NCBI GenBank assembly: GCA_013316395.1 | Contig: WSMU01000013.1 | Location: forward strand, 1-25,209 | Direction of reading: 5' to 3' | DNA: 25,209 bases | Source of the DNA: Alphaproteobacteria bacterium | GTDB lineage: Bacteria > Pseudomonadota > Alphaproteobacteria > Rs-D84 | Shown here: positions 7,348-14,959 of the stretch, in pieces | Layout of the letters: every line of letters starts with the position of its first letter | Numbering within the stretch: the first letter of the stretch is position 1 | Program-made: the position numbers and the translations under genes | Notes under the pieces: generated by a model | The model's input: the letters and a program-made list of their open reading frames with translations, nothing else | What the model was told of the DNA's origin: nothing | Database searches by the model: none

Positions 7348-8339
7348 TTTACCAGCCCTAAATGTTTATAGCCGGCATCGGTTATAATGCGCCCGCGCGG
7401 TGTGCGCTGAATAAAGCCAAGCTGCATCAGATAAGGTTCTATCACATCTTCGATTGTATCCGTTGGCTCCGACAGGGCCGCGGCCAGATTTTCAATTCCA
7501 ACCGGCCCCCCGGCATAATGCTTTATTATTGTCGTCATATACTCGCGGTCTATTTCATCCAGACCGCATTCATCAATATGCAACTGGAATAGGGTGGTCT
7601 TTATCGTATCGGCGGTAATTTCCGTCCGCCCCAGCGCGCCCGCAAAATCCCGCGCCCGCTTTAGCAGACGATTTGCAATACGCGGCGTGCCACGCGCACT
7701 GCGCGCCAGCATCAGCGCGCCATCAGGGCTTGTCGGCATCCCCAGGATATTCGCGCTGCGCTGAATAATTTTTGCCAAGTCTTCGGGCGAATAAAACGAC
7801 AGACGCAAATCAATCCCAAAACGGTCACGCAGCGGATTAGAAAGCAAACCCGTGCGCGTCGTGGCCCCGACCAGAGTAAACGGCGGCAAATCTATGCGTA
7901 CACTTTTTGCGCTGGGCCCTTCGCCCAGCATTATGTCCAGCTTGAAATCCTCCATCGCGGAATAGAGCACTTCCTCAATCGCTGTCGGCAGACGATGAAT
8001 TTCATCAATAAACAAAACATCCATGGGCTCCAGCGACGTCAAAATCGCCGCCAGGTCACCTTGCTTGGTCAGCATTGGCGCCGCAGTGGCACGAAAATTC
8101 GTCCCCAGTTCGTTCGCAACAATATGCGCCAGTGTTGTTTTCCCCAGCCCGGGCGGCCCATACAGCAGGACGTGGTCCATCGCCTCGGACCGCGAACGCG
8201 CCCCGGATATAAACACACCCAAATTCTGCTTCAGGCTGTCATGCCCGATAAAGTCTGCCAACGACCGTGGACGTATCGTCGATGCCATATCATCTGGAAT
8301 ATTGGGGTCAAAAAATCTGTCGTCTGTTTTATTTTGCAT
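7344..8339 (-). CDS. ruvB: RuvB, Holliday junction branch-migration ATPase
   Basis: RuvB forms hexameric rings that drive branch migration of Holliday junctions with RuvA. The 331 residues have the expected length. Visible motifs are Walker A GPPGLGKTT (61-69), Walker B LFIDEIH (109-115), the sensor region GATTRTGLLSNPLRDRFG and a C-terminal winged helix with GGPVGIENLAAALSE. It starts 3 bases after the hydrolase-like gene and overlaps ybgC by 4 bases. RuvA and RuvC are not in the window. Its place ahead of ybgC-tolQRA is common in Alphaproteobacteria. Confidence 0.97.
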   Translation of the reverse strand: MQNKTDDRFFDPNIPDDMASTIRPRSLADFIGHDSLKQNLGVFISGARSRSEAMDHVLLYGPPGLGKTTLAHIVANELGTNFRATAAPMLTKQGDLAAILTSLEPMDVLFIDEIHRLPTAIEEVLYSAMEDFKLDIMLGEGPSAKSVRIDLPPFTLVGATTRTGLLSNPLRDRFGIDLRLSFYSPEDLAKIIQRSANILGMPTSPDGALMLARSARGTPRIANRLLKRARDFAGALGRTEITADTIKTTLFQLHIDECGLDEIDREYMTTIIKHYAGGPVGIENLAAALSEPTDTIEDVIEPYLMQLGFIQRTPRGRIITDAGYKHLGLVK

Positions 8340-8342
8340 GAC

Positions 8343-9002
8343 TTACAACAACTTGTCTTCGGCATTCTCGCGGCCGACATAGGCCTTTAAATCATTATAC
8401 ATCTGGCGCAAATCAGTCGGCGCCCCATAGTTTGCATCAGCCCCCCGCACACGAATGGTTTCCAGGTCTATCTGAGCCTGCTTTTTCAAAACCTGGGTTA
8501 AATGAGTGCCAAAAGTCTTTGCATCCTCTGATTCCGCCGTTCCCTGCAGCAACAGACCACGGTTCGGCCGCGGCGACAGAAACGCAAAATCAGAAATTGA
8601 TGCATCGGGCGATACAAGCGCAAAACCTGAAACCTCTGGACGACGCATCATCGCCTGCAGAACGTACCACGCCCCCAGACCATGCCCAGCCAGCCAAATC
8701 TTGTCGCTGTCTTCATTGTGGTTTTGAATCCAGTCTATTACAGTCGCAATATCCAGCATATTGTCAGCCGTCGTTCCTACCGACCCTTCGGAATCATTTA
8801 CACCGCGATAGTTAAAGCGTAGTACAGAAAAACCGATATCCATAAACGCGCGAAACATTGCATAAGACACGCGGTCATTCATGTGATACTTTTGGCGCGG
8901 ATTCCCAGACAGCACCACCGCCAGTGGCGCAGACGGTGTGTCCGACTTGTGATACACGGCATGCAGCTTTCCCGATTCCCCGGTAATTATTATATCAACC
9001 AT
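8343..9002 (-). CDS. Alpha/beta-hydrolase-fold protein that appears to lack its catalytic triad
   Basis: The 219 residues follow a small alpha/beta hydrolase family common in Alphaproteobacteria (COG2945-like, recalled without a search), with landmarks FSVLRFNYRGVNDSEGS (58-74), IDWIQNHN and FAFLSPRPNRGLLLQG. In that family the nucleophile sits in GFSFGAW; here it is GHGLGAW, so the serine is Gly108. The acid region, usually G-D-x-D, reads GTAESEDA (154-161), and the histidine of GA(D/N)HFF is Ala190 in GADANYGA. The usual HPHP oxyanion-loop motif is also replaced, by SGNP. The fold seems intact, so it may be a non-enzymatic binding protein. It is the first gene of the ruvB-ybgC-tol operon, 3 bases before ruvB. 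Confidence 0.85.
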   Translation of the reverse strand: MVDIIITGESGKLHAVYHKSDTPSAPLAVVLSGNPRQKYHMNDRVSYAMFRAFMDIGFSVLRFNYRGVNDSEGSVGTTADNMLDIATVIDWIQNHNEDSDKIWLAGHGLGAWYVLQAMMRRPEVSGFALVSPDASISDFAFLSPRPNRGLLLQGTAESEDAKTFGTHLTQVLKKQAQIDLETIRVRGADANYGAPTDLRQMYNDLKAYVGRENAEDKLL

Positions 9003-9044
9003 GATAGCCCACCTTTTCCTTTCTTAATTTCTTAGCTACTGTTA

Positions 9045-9074
9045 CTTATAGAACAAATGCATTTCAATTTTCAA
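9045..9074 (-). promoter_or_regulatory. Promoter of the hydrolase-ruvB-ybgC-tolQRA operon
   Basis: On the minus strand TTGAAA (9069-9074) and TATAAG (9045-9050) are 18 bases apart. It lies back to back with the promoter of the exported-protein/two-component operon, whose -35 is 16 bases away. Confidence 0.5.
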
Positions 9075-9090
9075 TAAAAATATTTTTGCT

Positions 9091-9118
9091 TTGACACGCA
9101 TGCGCCGAATGTTCTAAT
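9091..9118 (+). promoter_or_regulatory. Promoter of the exported protein and two-component operon
   Basis: A perfect TTGACA (9091-9096) is followed after 16 bases by TCTAAT (9113-9118). A 6-base inverted repeat, ATTCTC and GAGAAT (9119-9136), overlaps the start of the transcript and could be a small hairpin or an operator. Confidence 0.65.
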
Positions 9119-9149
9119 ATTCTCAAAAGAGAGAATAAAAGGCTTTGAT

Positions 9150-10073
9150 ATGGCTAGATTTATTTTAATGGCAACATTTGCATTTCTATATGCCGCCACC
9201 GCACGTGGCGCTGAAATGGCCGCCTATGATAATTTTCAAACAATATATACCGAAACACCGGTCCAGTCTTACTATGCCTATCCGGATGACCCGAACTTCA
9301 TCCCGGAAACAGAGTTTATGGACCGCACGGACAGCCTGAACTACGACCAGGCAATCCTGGACGCCCAGGCGGCAGAATACTATATGCACCCCGGTGTTTC
9401 ATTCGCATCGCGCCCAATGGTGATATGTCGTGATTTTGGATGTACACGCCTGAACGATAAAATAACACGCACATTTTTATTTAACAGCCTGTCGAACATG
9501 TTCATGATGAACTCGCATTCGCGCGTATATATATGCGAGGCCGACCCGTTTTCGCGTGACTGCCTGCAATCTGGAATATCATTCCCTGTACGCAGCGGCA
9601 TTGCAAATGCAATGGTAAAGATACCCAAGGCAACCATTTCACAGGTTAATATATCAACCGGCCTGTCCAAGGCAACCGTCGGAATGACCTATGAATTTCT
9701 GGTAAACGGAATTGACCGTCGATGTGAACCAACCGTAATGGATATAGTCGTCCCTGTAAACTCACAGGCAACATTGTCCAACCGCGAGTTTGCATGCAAC
9801 ATGACCAGCGACGGGATGAGCAACGTATCCCTTCTGGTAAACATTGACTATATAGACTTGGATTACGGCATTCTGGGGGGGTACTACTCGCTGGGGCTCC
9901 AGGGGCCAACAACCGGCGGCGGTACCGGATACGCACTGTTTAAGACAGAATTTACAACAAACGGCATGAAGTTCCGTGCCGCCATTGACAGCGATATTGA
10001 ATCAAACGGGGTCAGCAACGCGATGCGCACGATTCAACCTGGCGAGTACGCGGTTGAGCCACTGCAAAAATAA
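9150..10073 (+). CDS. Exported protein of unknown function, first gene of a two-component operon
   Basis: I do not recognise this family. The 307-residue product begins with a signal peptide (hydrophobic core at about 4-17, cleavage-like ATARGA near residue 20) and has no other membrane helix. A tyrosine-rich segment follows (about 26-80). The mature part has six cysteines (93, 98, 129, 138, 192, 216), an even number consistent with three disulfides, two close pairs lying in VICRDFGC and ICEADPFSRDC. The C-terminal third looks beta-rich with a glycine run near 255. Its stop codon directly abuts the ATG of the response regulator (TAAATG). A periplasmic or surface role linked to the sensor kinase is inferred from this coupling only. 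Confidence 0.85.
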   Translation: MARFILMATFAFLYAATARGAEMAAYDNFQTIYTETPVQSYYAYPDDPNFIPETEFMDRTDSLNYDQAILDAQAAEYYMHPGVSFASRPMVICRDFGCTRLNDKITRTFLFNSLSNMFMMNSHSRVYICEADPFSRDCLQSGISFPVRSGIANAMVKIPKATISQVNISTGLSKATVGMTYEFLVNGIDRRCEPTVMDIVVPVNSQATLSNREFACNMTSDGMSNVSLLVNIDYIDLDYGILGGYYSLGLQGPTTGGGTGYALFKTEFTTNGMKFRAAIDSDIESNGVSNAMRTIQPGEYAVEPLQK

Positions 10074-10730
10074 ATGAACAAAACGGTTTTGATTATTGAT
10101 GATGATGATATGCTGCGCCGGGCATTGGCAACGGGGTTGCACGCTGAAAACTTCGATGTAATAACCGCATCATCTGCCGAGCAGGGCGCCCAAATCCTTG
10201 ACAGAATCAGCGTTGATGCGATTGTCTTAGACCGAATGATGACCGGCCAGGATGGCCTGTCCTTTCTGGGCGAGCGCCGGGCCAAGGGTGATGCAACGCC
10301 GGTTATAATGCTAACCGCGCTAAGCGGGGCGGAAAACGCAATCGCCGGCCTGGATGCGGGTGCCGATGACTATCTGGCAAAGCCGTTCCAACTGCGCGAG
10401 TTGGTGTTGCGTCTTAACAATATCATCAAAAAAAATGCATCTGTTTCAAAGCTGCCGCATAGCCTGATATTCGCCGATGACGAGTTTTTTATCCGCACCG
10501 ACGAAGCAAGCGCACCACGCGCATTATCCCTGTCGGGCGAAGAGAAAAAGCTGCTGACTCACTTAACATCCCCCCTGGGCAATATTGCGCCCGCGGCGCC
10601 AATGGTCGCAAAACGCTTGCGCGCAAAATTAAATAGTGTATTATCCGATATAGATATAATCACAATCCGTGGCCGCGGGTATAAAATGGTTACCCCCGCA
10701 TTCACGGCAGACAACAAGGACATGTCATGA
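10074..10730 (+). CDS. OmpR-type response regulator with a shortened winged-helix domain
   Basis: The receiver domain (about 1-120) is complete: acidic pocket Asp9-Asp12, phospho-acceptor Asp53 in IVLDRMM, Thr81 and Lys103 in LAKPF. The C-terminal DNA-binding domain (about 130-206) starts normally with LSLSGEEKKLLTHL and ends with the wing signature ITIRGRGYKMV. Between them only about 18 residues (GNIAPAAPMVAKRLRAKL, 169-186) stand where OmpR proteins usually have about 36, so the first helix of the helix-turn-helix and its loop appear missing while the recognition-helix end (KRLRAKL) remains. The total of 218 residues is short for OmpR. The start follows the previous stop with no gap and the end overlaps the kinase by 4 bases (ATGA). 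Targets are unknown. Confidence 0.93.
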   Translation: MNKTVLIIDDDDMLRRALATGLHAENFDVITASSAEQGAQILDRISVDAIVLDRMMTGQDGLSFLGERRAKGDATPVIMLTALSGAENAIAGLDAGADDYLAKPFQLRELVLRLNNIIKKNASVSKLPHSLIFADDEFFIRTDEASAPRALSLSGEEKKLLTHLTSPLGNIAPAAPMVAKRLRAKLNSVLSDIDIITIRGRGYKMVTPAFTADNKDMS

Positions 10731-12007
10731 GGCTGATTCCACGTAGTTTTCTTTGGCGCACAATTTTAATGATTTTAATACCACTGATTGTGGCGCTGAC
10801 AATTGTTGCGAATGTATTCTTTGGCAACCACTGGGACCGCGTCCATGCAACAATGGCCCGCGGCCTGGCGGGCGAGGTTGCAACCATGCTGGACTTTATA
10901 GACAAGGGCGATATTGACGCGACCCGTTCCATGGCTCAGCGTATTGGAATAAACGTAACTGTAAATGACCGATTGAACCGTCCGAAACATAATGACAACA
11001 ACTCTGGCGAGGCCGGCCCCCTTGCAGAAGAGCTGGCGCGGCGTGTTAATCGCCCTTCGTCAATATACATAGACAAGGGAAAGCGCCTGATATTTATCGA
11101 CATTCCAACAACAGATGGCAGAACAGCAACATTTGCAACCACCCTGTATAGAATATATTCAACCAGCACGGAAGTCTTTTTGATTTGGCTGCTGGGGTCA
11201 CTGTTAATTGTATCAATTCTTATTGCACCGTTTATTATTCTTCATACCCGCAGCATACGTCGCATTTCCCGCGCGGCATCACGTTTTGGCCGCGGTTTGG
11301 ATGCACCGGGTTTTGAGCCCACCGGCTCCAAAGAAATACGCGAGGCCGCATCGGCAATGATAAAGATGAAAGAGCGCCTGGACCGCTATAACCGCACACG
11401 TACCGACATGCTGAACGCGGTCAGCCATGATTTAAAAGCGCCACTGACACGTATGCGTCTGGGCGTGGAAACGGGCGCCGCTACAAAGAAAGATATGCTG
11501 CGCGATATTGACCGCATGACAGAAATGGTAAACGGTTATCTGGCGTTTGCACGCGGAGAAATGCCGGAAATAGAGCAGGCGACCGAGCTGCCCGCGATGC
11601 TGACGCGAATGGCACGCGATGCGGCACCCGATAAAAAAATCATAACTGATTTCCCGACCGAACCCGTCCAGTTCTATGCACGGCCAATGGCACTGGCGCG
11701 CGCATTCGGCAACATTATCGAAAACGCGGCACGATATGCAAACAAAAAAGTAAAAATAACCGAGCGCGACGAACCGGACCAGGTCGAAGTAATCATCGAA
11801 GACGATGGCCCGGGCATACCGGATGACAAAAAGCGCGACGCAATGCGCCCATTCGTTCGCTTGGATGATGCACGTGGCATGGAAACCGGCGGAACAGGCT
11901 TGGGGCTGTCTATTGCCCAGACGGCCATTGAAAACCATGGCGGTCAGATGTTTCTTGAAAACAGTGACATGGGCGGTCTGCGTGTAAGAATTGTTTTGCC
12001 TATATAA
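10727..12007 (+). CDS. EnvZ-like sensor histidine kinase
   Basis: This is an inner-membrane sensor kinase that should phosphorylate the preceding regulator. The 426 residues contain a first membrane helix (about 11-33), a periplasmic sensor region of about 115 residues, a second helix (about 149-172), a HAMP linker (about 173-225), the dimerisation/phospho-acceptor domain with His234 in AVSHDLKAPLTRM, and an ATPase domain with the N box (NIIENAARYA, 329-338), G1 box (EDDGPGIPDD, 358-367) and G2 box (GGTGLGLSIA, 388-397). The HAMP-to-H-box pattern matches alphaproteobacterial EnvZ relatives. It is translationally coupled to the regulator. The ligand is unknown; the exported protein at the start of the operon is a candidate partner. 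Confidence 0.95.
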   Translation: MRLIPRSFLWRTILMILIPLIVALTIVANVFFGNHWDRVHATMARGLAGEVATMLDFIDKGDIDATRSMAQRIGINVTVNDRLNRPKHNDNNSGEAGPLAEELARRVNRPSSIYIDKGKRLIFIDIPTTDGRTATFATTLYRIYSTSTEVFLIWLLGSLLIVSILIAPFIILHTRSIRRISRAASRFGRGLDAPGFEPTGSKEIREAASAMIKMKERLDRYNRTRTDMLNAVSHDLKAPLTRMRLGVETGAATKKDMLRDIDRMTEMVNGYLAFARGEMPEIEQATELPAMLTRMARDAAPDKKIITDFPTEPVQFYARPMALARAFGNIIENAARYANKKVKITERDEPDQVEVIIEDDGPGIPDDKKRDAMRPFVRLDDARGMETGGTGLGLSIAQTAIENHGGQMFLENSDMGGLRVRIVLPI

Positions 12008-12028
12008 TCTTTAAGGACTGTTAGTAAA

Positions 12029-13750
12029 ATGAATTTATATAAATATGTATCGGATGCAGTAAACACCAAACTGGGCCAGTCGGTAAATCTAGAGGTACCA
12101 AGAAATCGTGATTTCGGTGATTTTTCTACCAACGCTGCAATGGTTATGGCACGCAGCGCAGGTAAAAATCCACGCGAGCTGGCGGCGGATATCGCATCAA
12201 AAATATCAGAACTGCCATTTGTTGCCGAAACATCCATAGCAGGCCCGGGCTTTATAAATATCAAAATAAAAAATGATTTCTTATGGAATTCCGCGGCGGC
12301 CGGTGCGGATATTGAACAAACACCCGCAATGACAATTGATATGGACTATGGCTCCTACAATGTTGCAAAGTCGCTGCATATCGGCCACTTGCGCACATCA
12401 ATAGTCGGCGACACATTAAATCGCATTGCAAAATTTCTGGGCCACAAAACAATATCCTATAACCATATTGGTGACTGGGGCCGCCCAATGGGTCTGGTTA
12501 TCGCATATATTGAAAGCCTGCACCCGGACTGGCCGTTTTTTGCACCAAACTTTGATGCGGATAAAATTAACCCCGGCGACTATACCATAACCGCCACAGA
12601 ACTGGATACATATTACCCGGCGGCATCTGCCCGCGGCAAAGAGGACGAGGCATTCCTTAACCGCGCCCGCGAAATTACTGCAGATTTACAAAACGGCCAT
12701 CCGGGCTATACAGCGCTATACAATTTGTTTTTAAAAGTCTCCCTTGATATGATGGACGGGATTATTAAAAAGCTTAACATGATGCCGTTCGATAAAACCC
12801 TAGGCGAGCGGAATGCATCAATGCATCTGGGCCGGGTTGAGGAAATGCTGCGCGCGCGCAACCTGCTACAGACCAGTGACGGTGCAGAAATCGTAACAGT
12901 ACGCCGCGACACAGATTCCGAGCCCATGCCGCCGTTTATGTTCTATAACTCTCGCGGGGCAGACACATACGAGGCAACAGATTTGGCGGCGATATGGTTT
13001 CGCAAGGATTCCGATAATCCCGACAAGATATGGTATTTAACCGACGCGCGCCAGCAGTTACACTTTAAGCAGGTATTCCGTGTGGCGGAAATGCTGGACC
13101 TGTTTCCGGTTGAAAATCTTGAACACCTATACTTTGGAACAATCAATGGTCCGGGCGGTCAACCATTTAAAACACGTGACGGAAACGCGGCCGGCTTGCT
13201 GGACATCATAGAAATGGTGGGCGAAGCCGTTCGCCGCCGCTGTGCCGAGGCAGGCAAAAACCTGGACGATGATACAATCGAATCCATTGCATTGGCAGCA
13301 TTGAAATTTACCGACCTGATGCATGATGTAAAGTCGGACTATATATTCGACCCGGCCGCCGTAACCAGTTTCGAGGGTCGAACCGGTCCATACATCCTTT
13401 ATACGGCCGTACGCTTAAACAGTGTTTTACGCCGCGCAGGCACAGAATGTGCCGCACAGCCGGCAATGCCGACCAACCTTGCCACGGATGAACGCAATCT
13501 GATTATCGAACTGCTGGATTTTGAGCGCACAGTACGCAGTGCATTCGATAACCGCGCCACAGACCAACTGGCTAACTATGCCTACGATTTGTGCCAGCTA
13601 ATAAACACATTCTACCATAACTGTCCGATATTACGCGACGACGTTGCCCCCCAGACACGCTGCACGCGCCTGCATATCGCACGCGCCGCCCAGGCAACAC
13701 TGTCAACCGTGATATCACTTATGGGATTGCGAATACCAAACGAAATGTAA
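12029..13750 (+). CDS. argS: Arginyl-tRNA synthetase
   Basis: This class I synthetase charges tRNA-Arg. The 573 residues contain the N-terminal tRNA-recognition domain with DFGDFSTNAAM (28-38) and AGPGFINIKI, the NVAKSLHIGHLR signature with HIGH at 117-120, FKTRDG as the degenerate KMSK equivalent (about residues 380-385), and the anticodon-binding domain beginning near GPYILYTAVRLNSVLRRA. The length is typical. It starts 21 bases after the kinase with AAGGA as ribosome-binding site, so it may be read from the same transcript. A strong terminator follows. Confidence 0.97.
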   Translation: MNLYKYVSDAVNTKLGQSVNLEVPRNRDFGDFSTNAAMVMARSAGKNPRELAADIASKISELPFVAETSIAGPGFINIKIKNDFLWNSAAAGADIEQTPAMTIDMDYGSYNVAKSLHIGHLRTSIVGDTLNRIAKFLGHKTISYNHIGDWGRPMGLVIAYIESLHPDWPFFAPNFDADKINPGDYTITATELDTYYPAASARGKEDEAFLNRAREITADLQNGHPGYTALYNLFLKVSLDMMDGIIKKLNMMPFDKTLGERNASMHLGRVEEMLRARNLLQTSDGAEIVTVRRDTDSEPMPPFMFYNSRGADTYEATDLAAIWFRKDSDNPDKIWYLTDARQQLHFKQVFRVAEMLDLFPVENLEHLYFGTINGPGGQPFKTRDGNAAGLLDIIEMVGEAVRRRCAEAGKNLDDDTIESIALAALKFTDLMHDVKSDYIFDPAAVTSFEGRTGPYILYTAVRLNSVLRRAGTECAAQPAMPTNLATDERNLIIELLDFERTVRSAFDNRATDQLANYAYDLCQLINTFYHNCPILRDDVAPQTRCTRLHIARAAQATLSTVISLMGLRIPNEM

Positions 13751-13762
13751 ATAAAATAGGCC

Positions 13763-13800
13763 AAAAATACATGCGGTATTATTATACCGCATGTATTTTT
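13763..13800. terminator. Terminator after argS
   Basis: A perfect 17-base stem (AAAAATACATGCGGTAT at 13763-13779 and its complement at 13784-13800) surrounds the loop TATT. The stem begins in A's and ends in T's, so it could work in both directions. It separates argS from the ribosomal-protein promoter. Confidence 0.85.
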
Positions 13801-13801
13801 C

Positions 13802-13830
13802 TTGACTTTTATGGGCAATTAAGCCATAAT
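13802..13830 (+). promoter_or_regulatory. Promoter of rplM-rpsI
   Basis: TTGACT (13802-13807) and CATAAT (13825-13830) are 17 bases apart, each one base from consensus. AAAAAGG about 7 bases ahead of the ATG serves as ribosome-binding site. Confidence 0.75.
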
Positions 13831-13861
13831 GGCGTCGCTTTAATAATAAAAAGGTAAAATA

Positions 13862-14335
13862 ATGGCAGCGACAAAATCGTTAAAAAAGTGTGAATTGGAT
13901 GCCAAATGGTATCTGATTGACGCAACAGATTGCACGCTGGGACGTTTGGCGGCATATACTGCAAACATCCTGCGCGGCAAGAACAAGCCGACATGGACCC
14001 CCAATATGGATTGCGGCGATCATGTTATTATCATCAATGCCGACAAGGTTGCTTTGTCTGGCAAAAAGGCTGACAAGACAAAGTTCTTTTGGCACTCTCT
14101 GTGGACAGGTTCTTTGAAGGAACGCACCTTGGGCCAGATGCGCAGCGAAAAGCCGGAAAAATTGGTATTTAACGCGGTAAAGCGTATGATGGGTCGTCGC
14201 ACGGCGGTTGCATTGGCAAACCAGCGCCTGACCAAGCTGCATGTTTATGCAGGCGCCGAGCACAAGCACGAAGCTCAGAAGCCGGTCGTTATTGATTTTG
14301 GTTCATTGAACCGCAAGAATAAAAGGGGCGAATAA
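13862..14335 (+). CDS. rplM: Ribosomal protein uL13
   Basis: This is a large-subunit ribosomal protein. The 157 residues include the N-terminal WYLIDATDCTLGRLAAYTA, the central VIIINADKVALSGKK and the MMGRRTA motif characteristic of L13. The length fits the bacterial family (about 140-155). It shares a one-base stop/start overlap with rpsI (TAATG), the standard L13-S9 operon. Confidence 0.98.
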   Translation: MAATKSLKKCELDAKWYLIDATDCTLGRLAAYTANILRGKNKPTWTPNMDCGDHVIIINADKVALSGKKADKTKFFWHSLWTGSLKERTLGQMRSEKPEKLVFNAVKRMMGRRTAVALANQRLTKLHVYAGAEHKHEAQKPVVIDFGSLNRKNKRGE

Positions 14336-14823
14336 TGACAGAAACAAAAAAGACCGCAACAGCGGCAAAAACAACTAAGAAAGCCGCCCCGGCGAAATCC
14401 GCCGCGAAAAAGGCACCGGTCGCAAGCGTTAAATTAACAAACGCAACATATGCCACCGGCAAGCGTAAAGATTCTGTTGCACGTGTATATTTAGTACCGG
14501 GCAAAGGCAATATTTATGTTAACGAAACCCCGGCTGCGGAATATTTCCGTCGTCCGGTATTGCAGATGATTATCGCACAGCCTTTTGGCGTTACAAAACG
14601 CGACAGCGCATATGATGTTCATGCATTTGTTCTGGGCGGTGGTTTGTCCGGCCAGGCGGGCGCGGTAAAACACGGTATTTCCAAAGCCCTGGAAAAGGCG
14701 GAACCGGAATTGCGCGCAGTTCTGAAGGCGGCGGGCTTCCTGACACGCGACAGCCGTGTTGTTGAACGTAAGCACTACGGTGTTCGCAAAGCGCGTCGTT
14801 CGACACAGTTCAGCAAGCGTTAA
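14335..14823 (+). CDS. rpsI: Ribosomal protein uS9 with a basic N-terminal extension
   Basis: This is a small-subunit protein whose C-terminal tail reaches toward P-site tRNA. The 162 residues end in the S9 hallmark RRSTQFSKR and contain YATGKRKDSVARVYL at about 40-54 and GGLSGQAGAVKHGISKAL. The first 30 or so residues form a Lys/Ala/Thr-rich extension (AKKAP-type repeats) not found in the roughly 130-residue E. coli protein; similar extensions occur in some Alphaproteobacteria. The start is fixed by the overlap with rplM. Confidence 0.98.
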   Translation: MTETKKTATAAKTTKKAAPAKSAAKKAPVASVKLTNATYATGKRKDSVARVYLVPGKGNIYVNETPAAEYFRRPVLQMIIAQPFGVTKRDSAYDVHAFVLGGGLSGQAGAVKHGISKALEKAEPELRAVLKAAGFLTRDSRVVERKHYGVRKARRSTQFSKR

Positions 14824-14841
14824 TATCTGCTTACTGCATTC

Positions 14842-14867
14842 AAAAACCGCCACATGGCGGTTTTTTT
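14842..14867 (+). terminator. Terminator of rplM-rpsI
   Basis: AAAAACCGCC (14842-14851) and GGCGGTTTTT (14856-14865) form a hairpin with loop ACAT and a T tract. Confidence 0.9.
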
Positions 14868-14895
14868 ATAAATGCAAAAAAGCAAATTATCATGC

Positions 14896-14923
14896 TTGCG
14901 TTTATAAAAAAAGCGTGTATAAT
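14896..14923 (+). promoter_or_regulatory. Promoter of tig
   Basis: TTGCGT (14896-14901) and a perfect TATAAT (14918-14923) are 16 bases apart, about 37 bases before the tig ATG. Confidence 0.7.
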
Positions 14924-14959
14924 CACAGCGCAATTTCACTGTTTTTTAGGGGAAAAACT

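Noticed and set aside
14756..14959. N-terminal extension of tig by 68 codons
   Set aside because: It would run through the end of rpsI, its terminator and the tig promoter; the ATG at 14960 has a ribosome-binding site and gives the normal trigger factor start.
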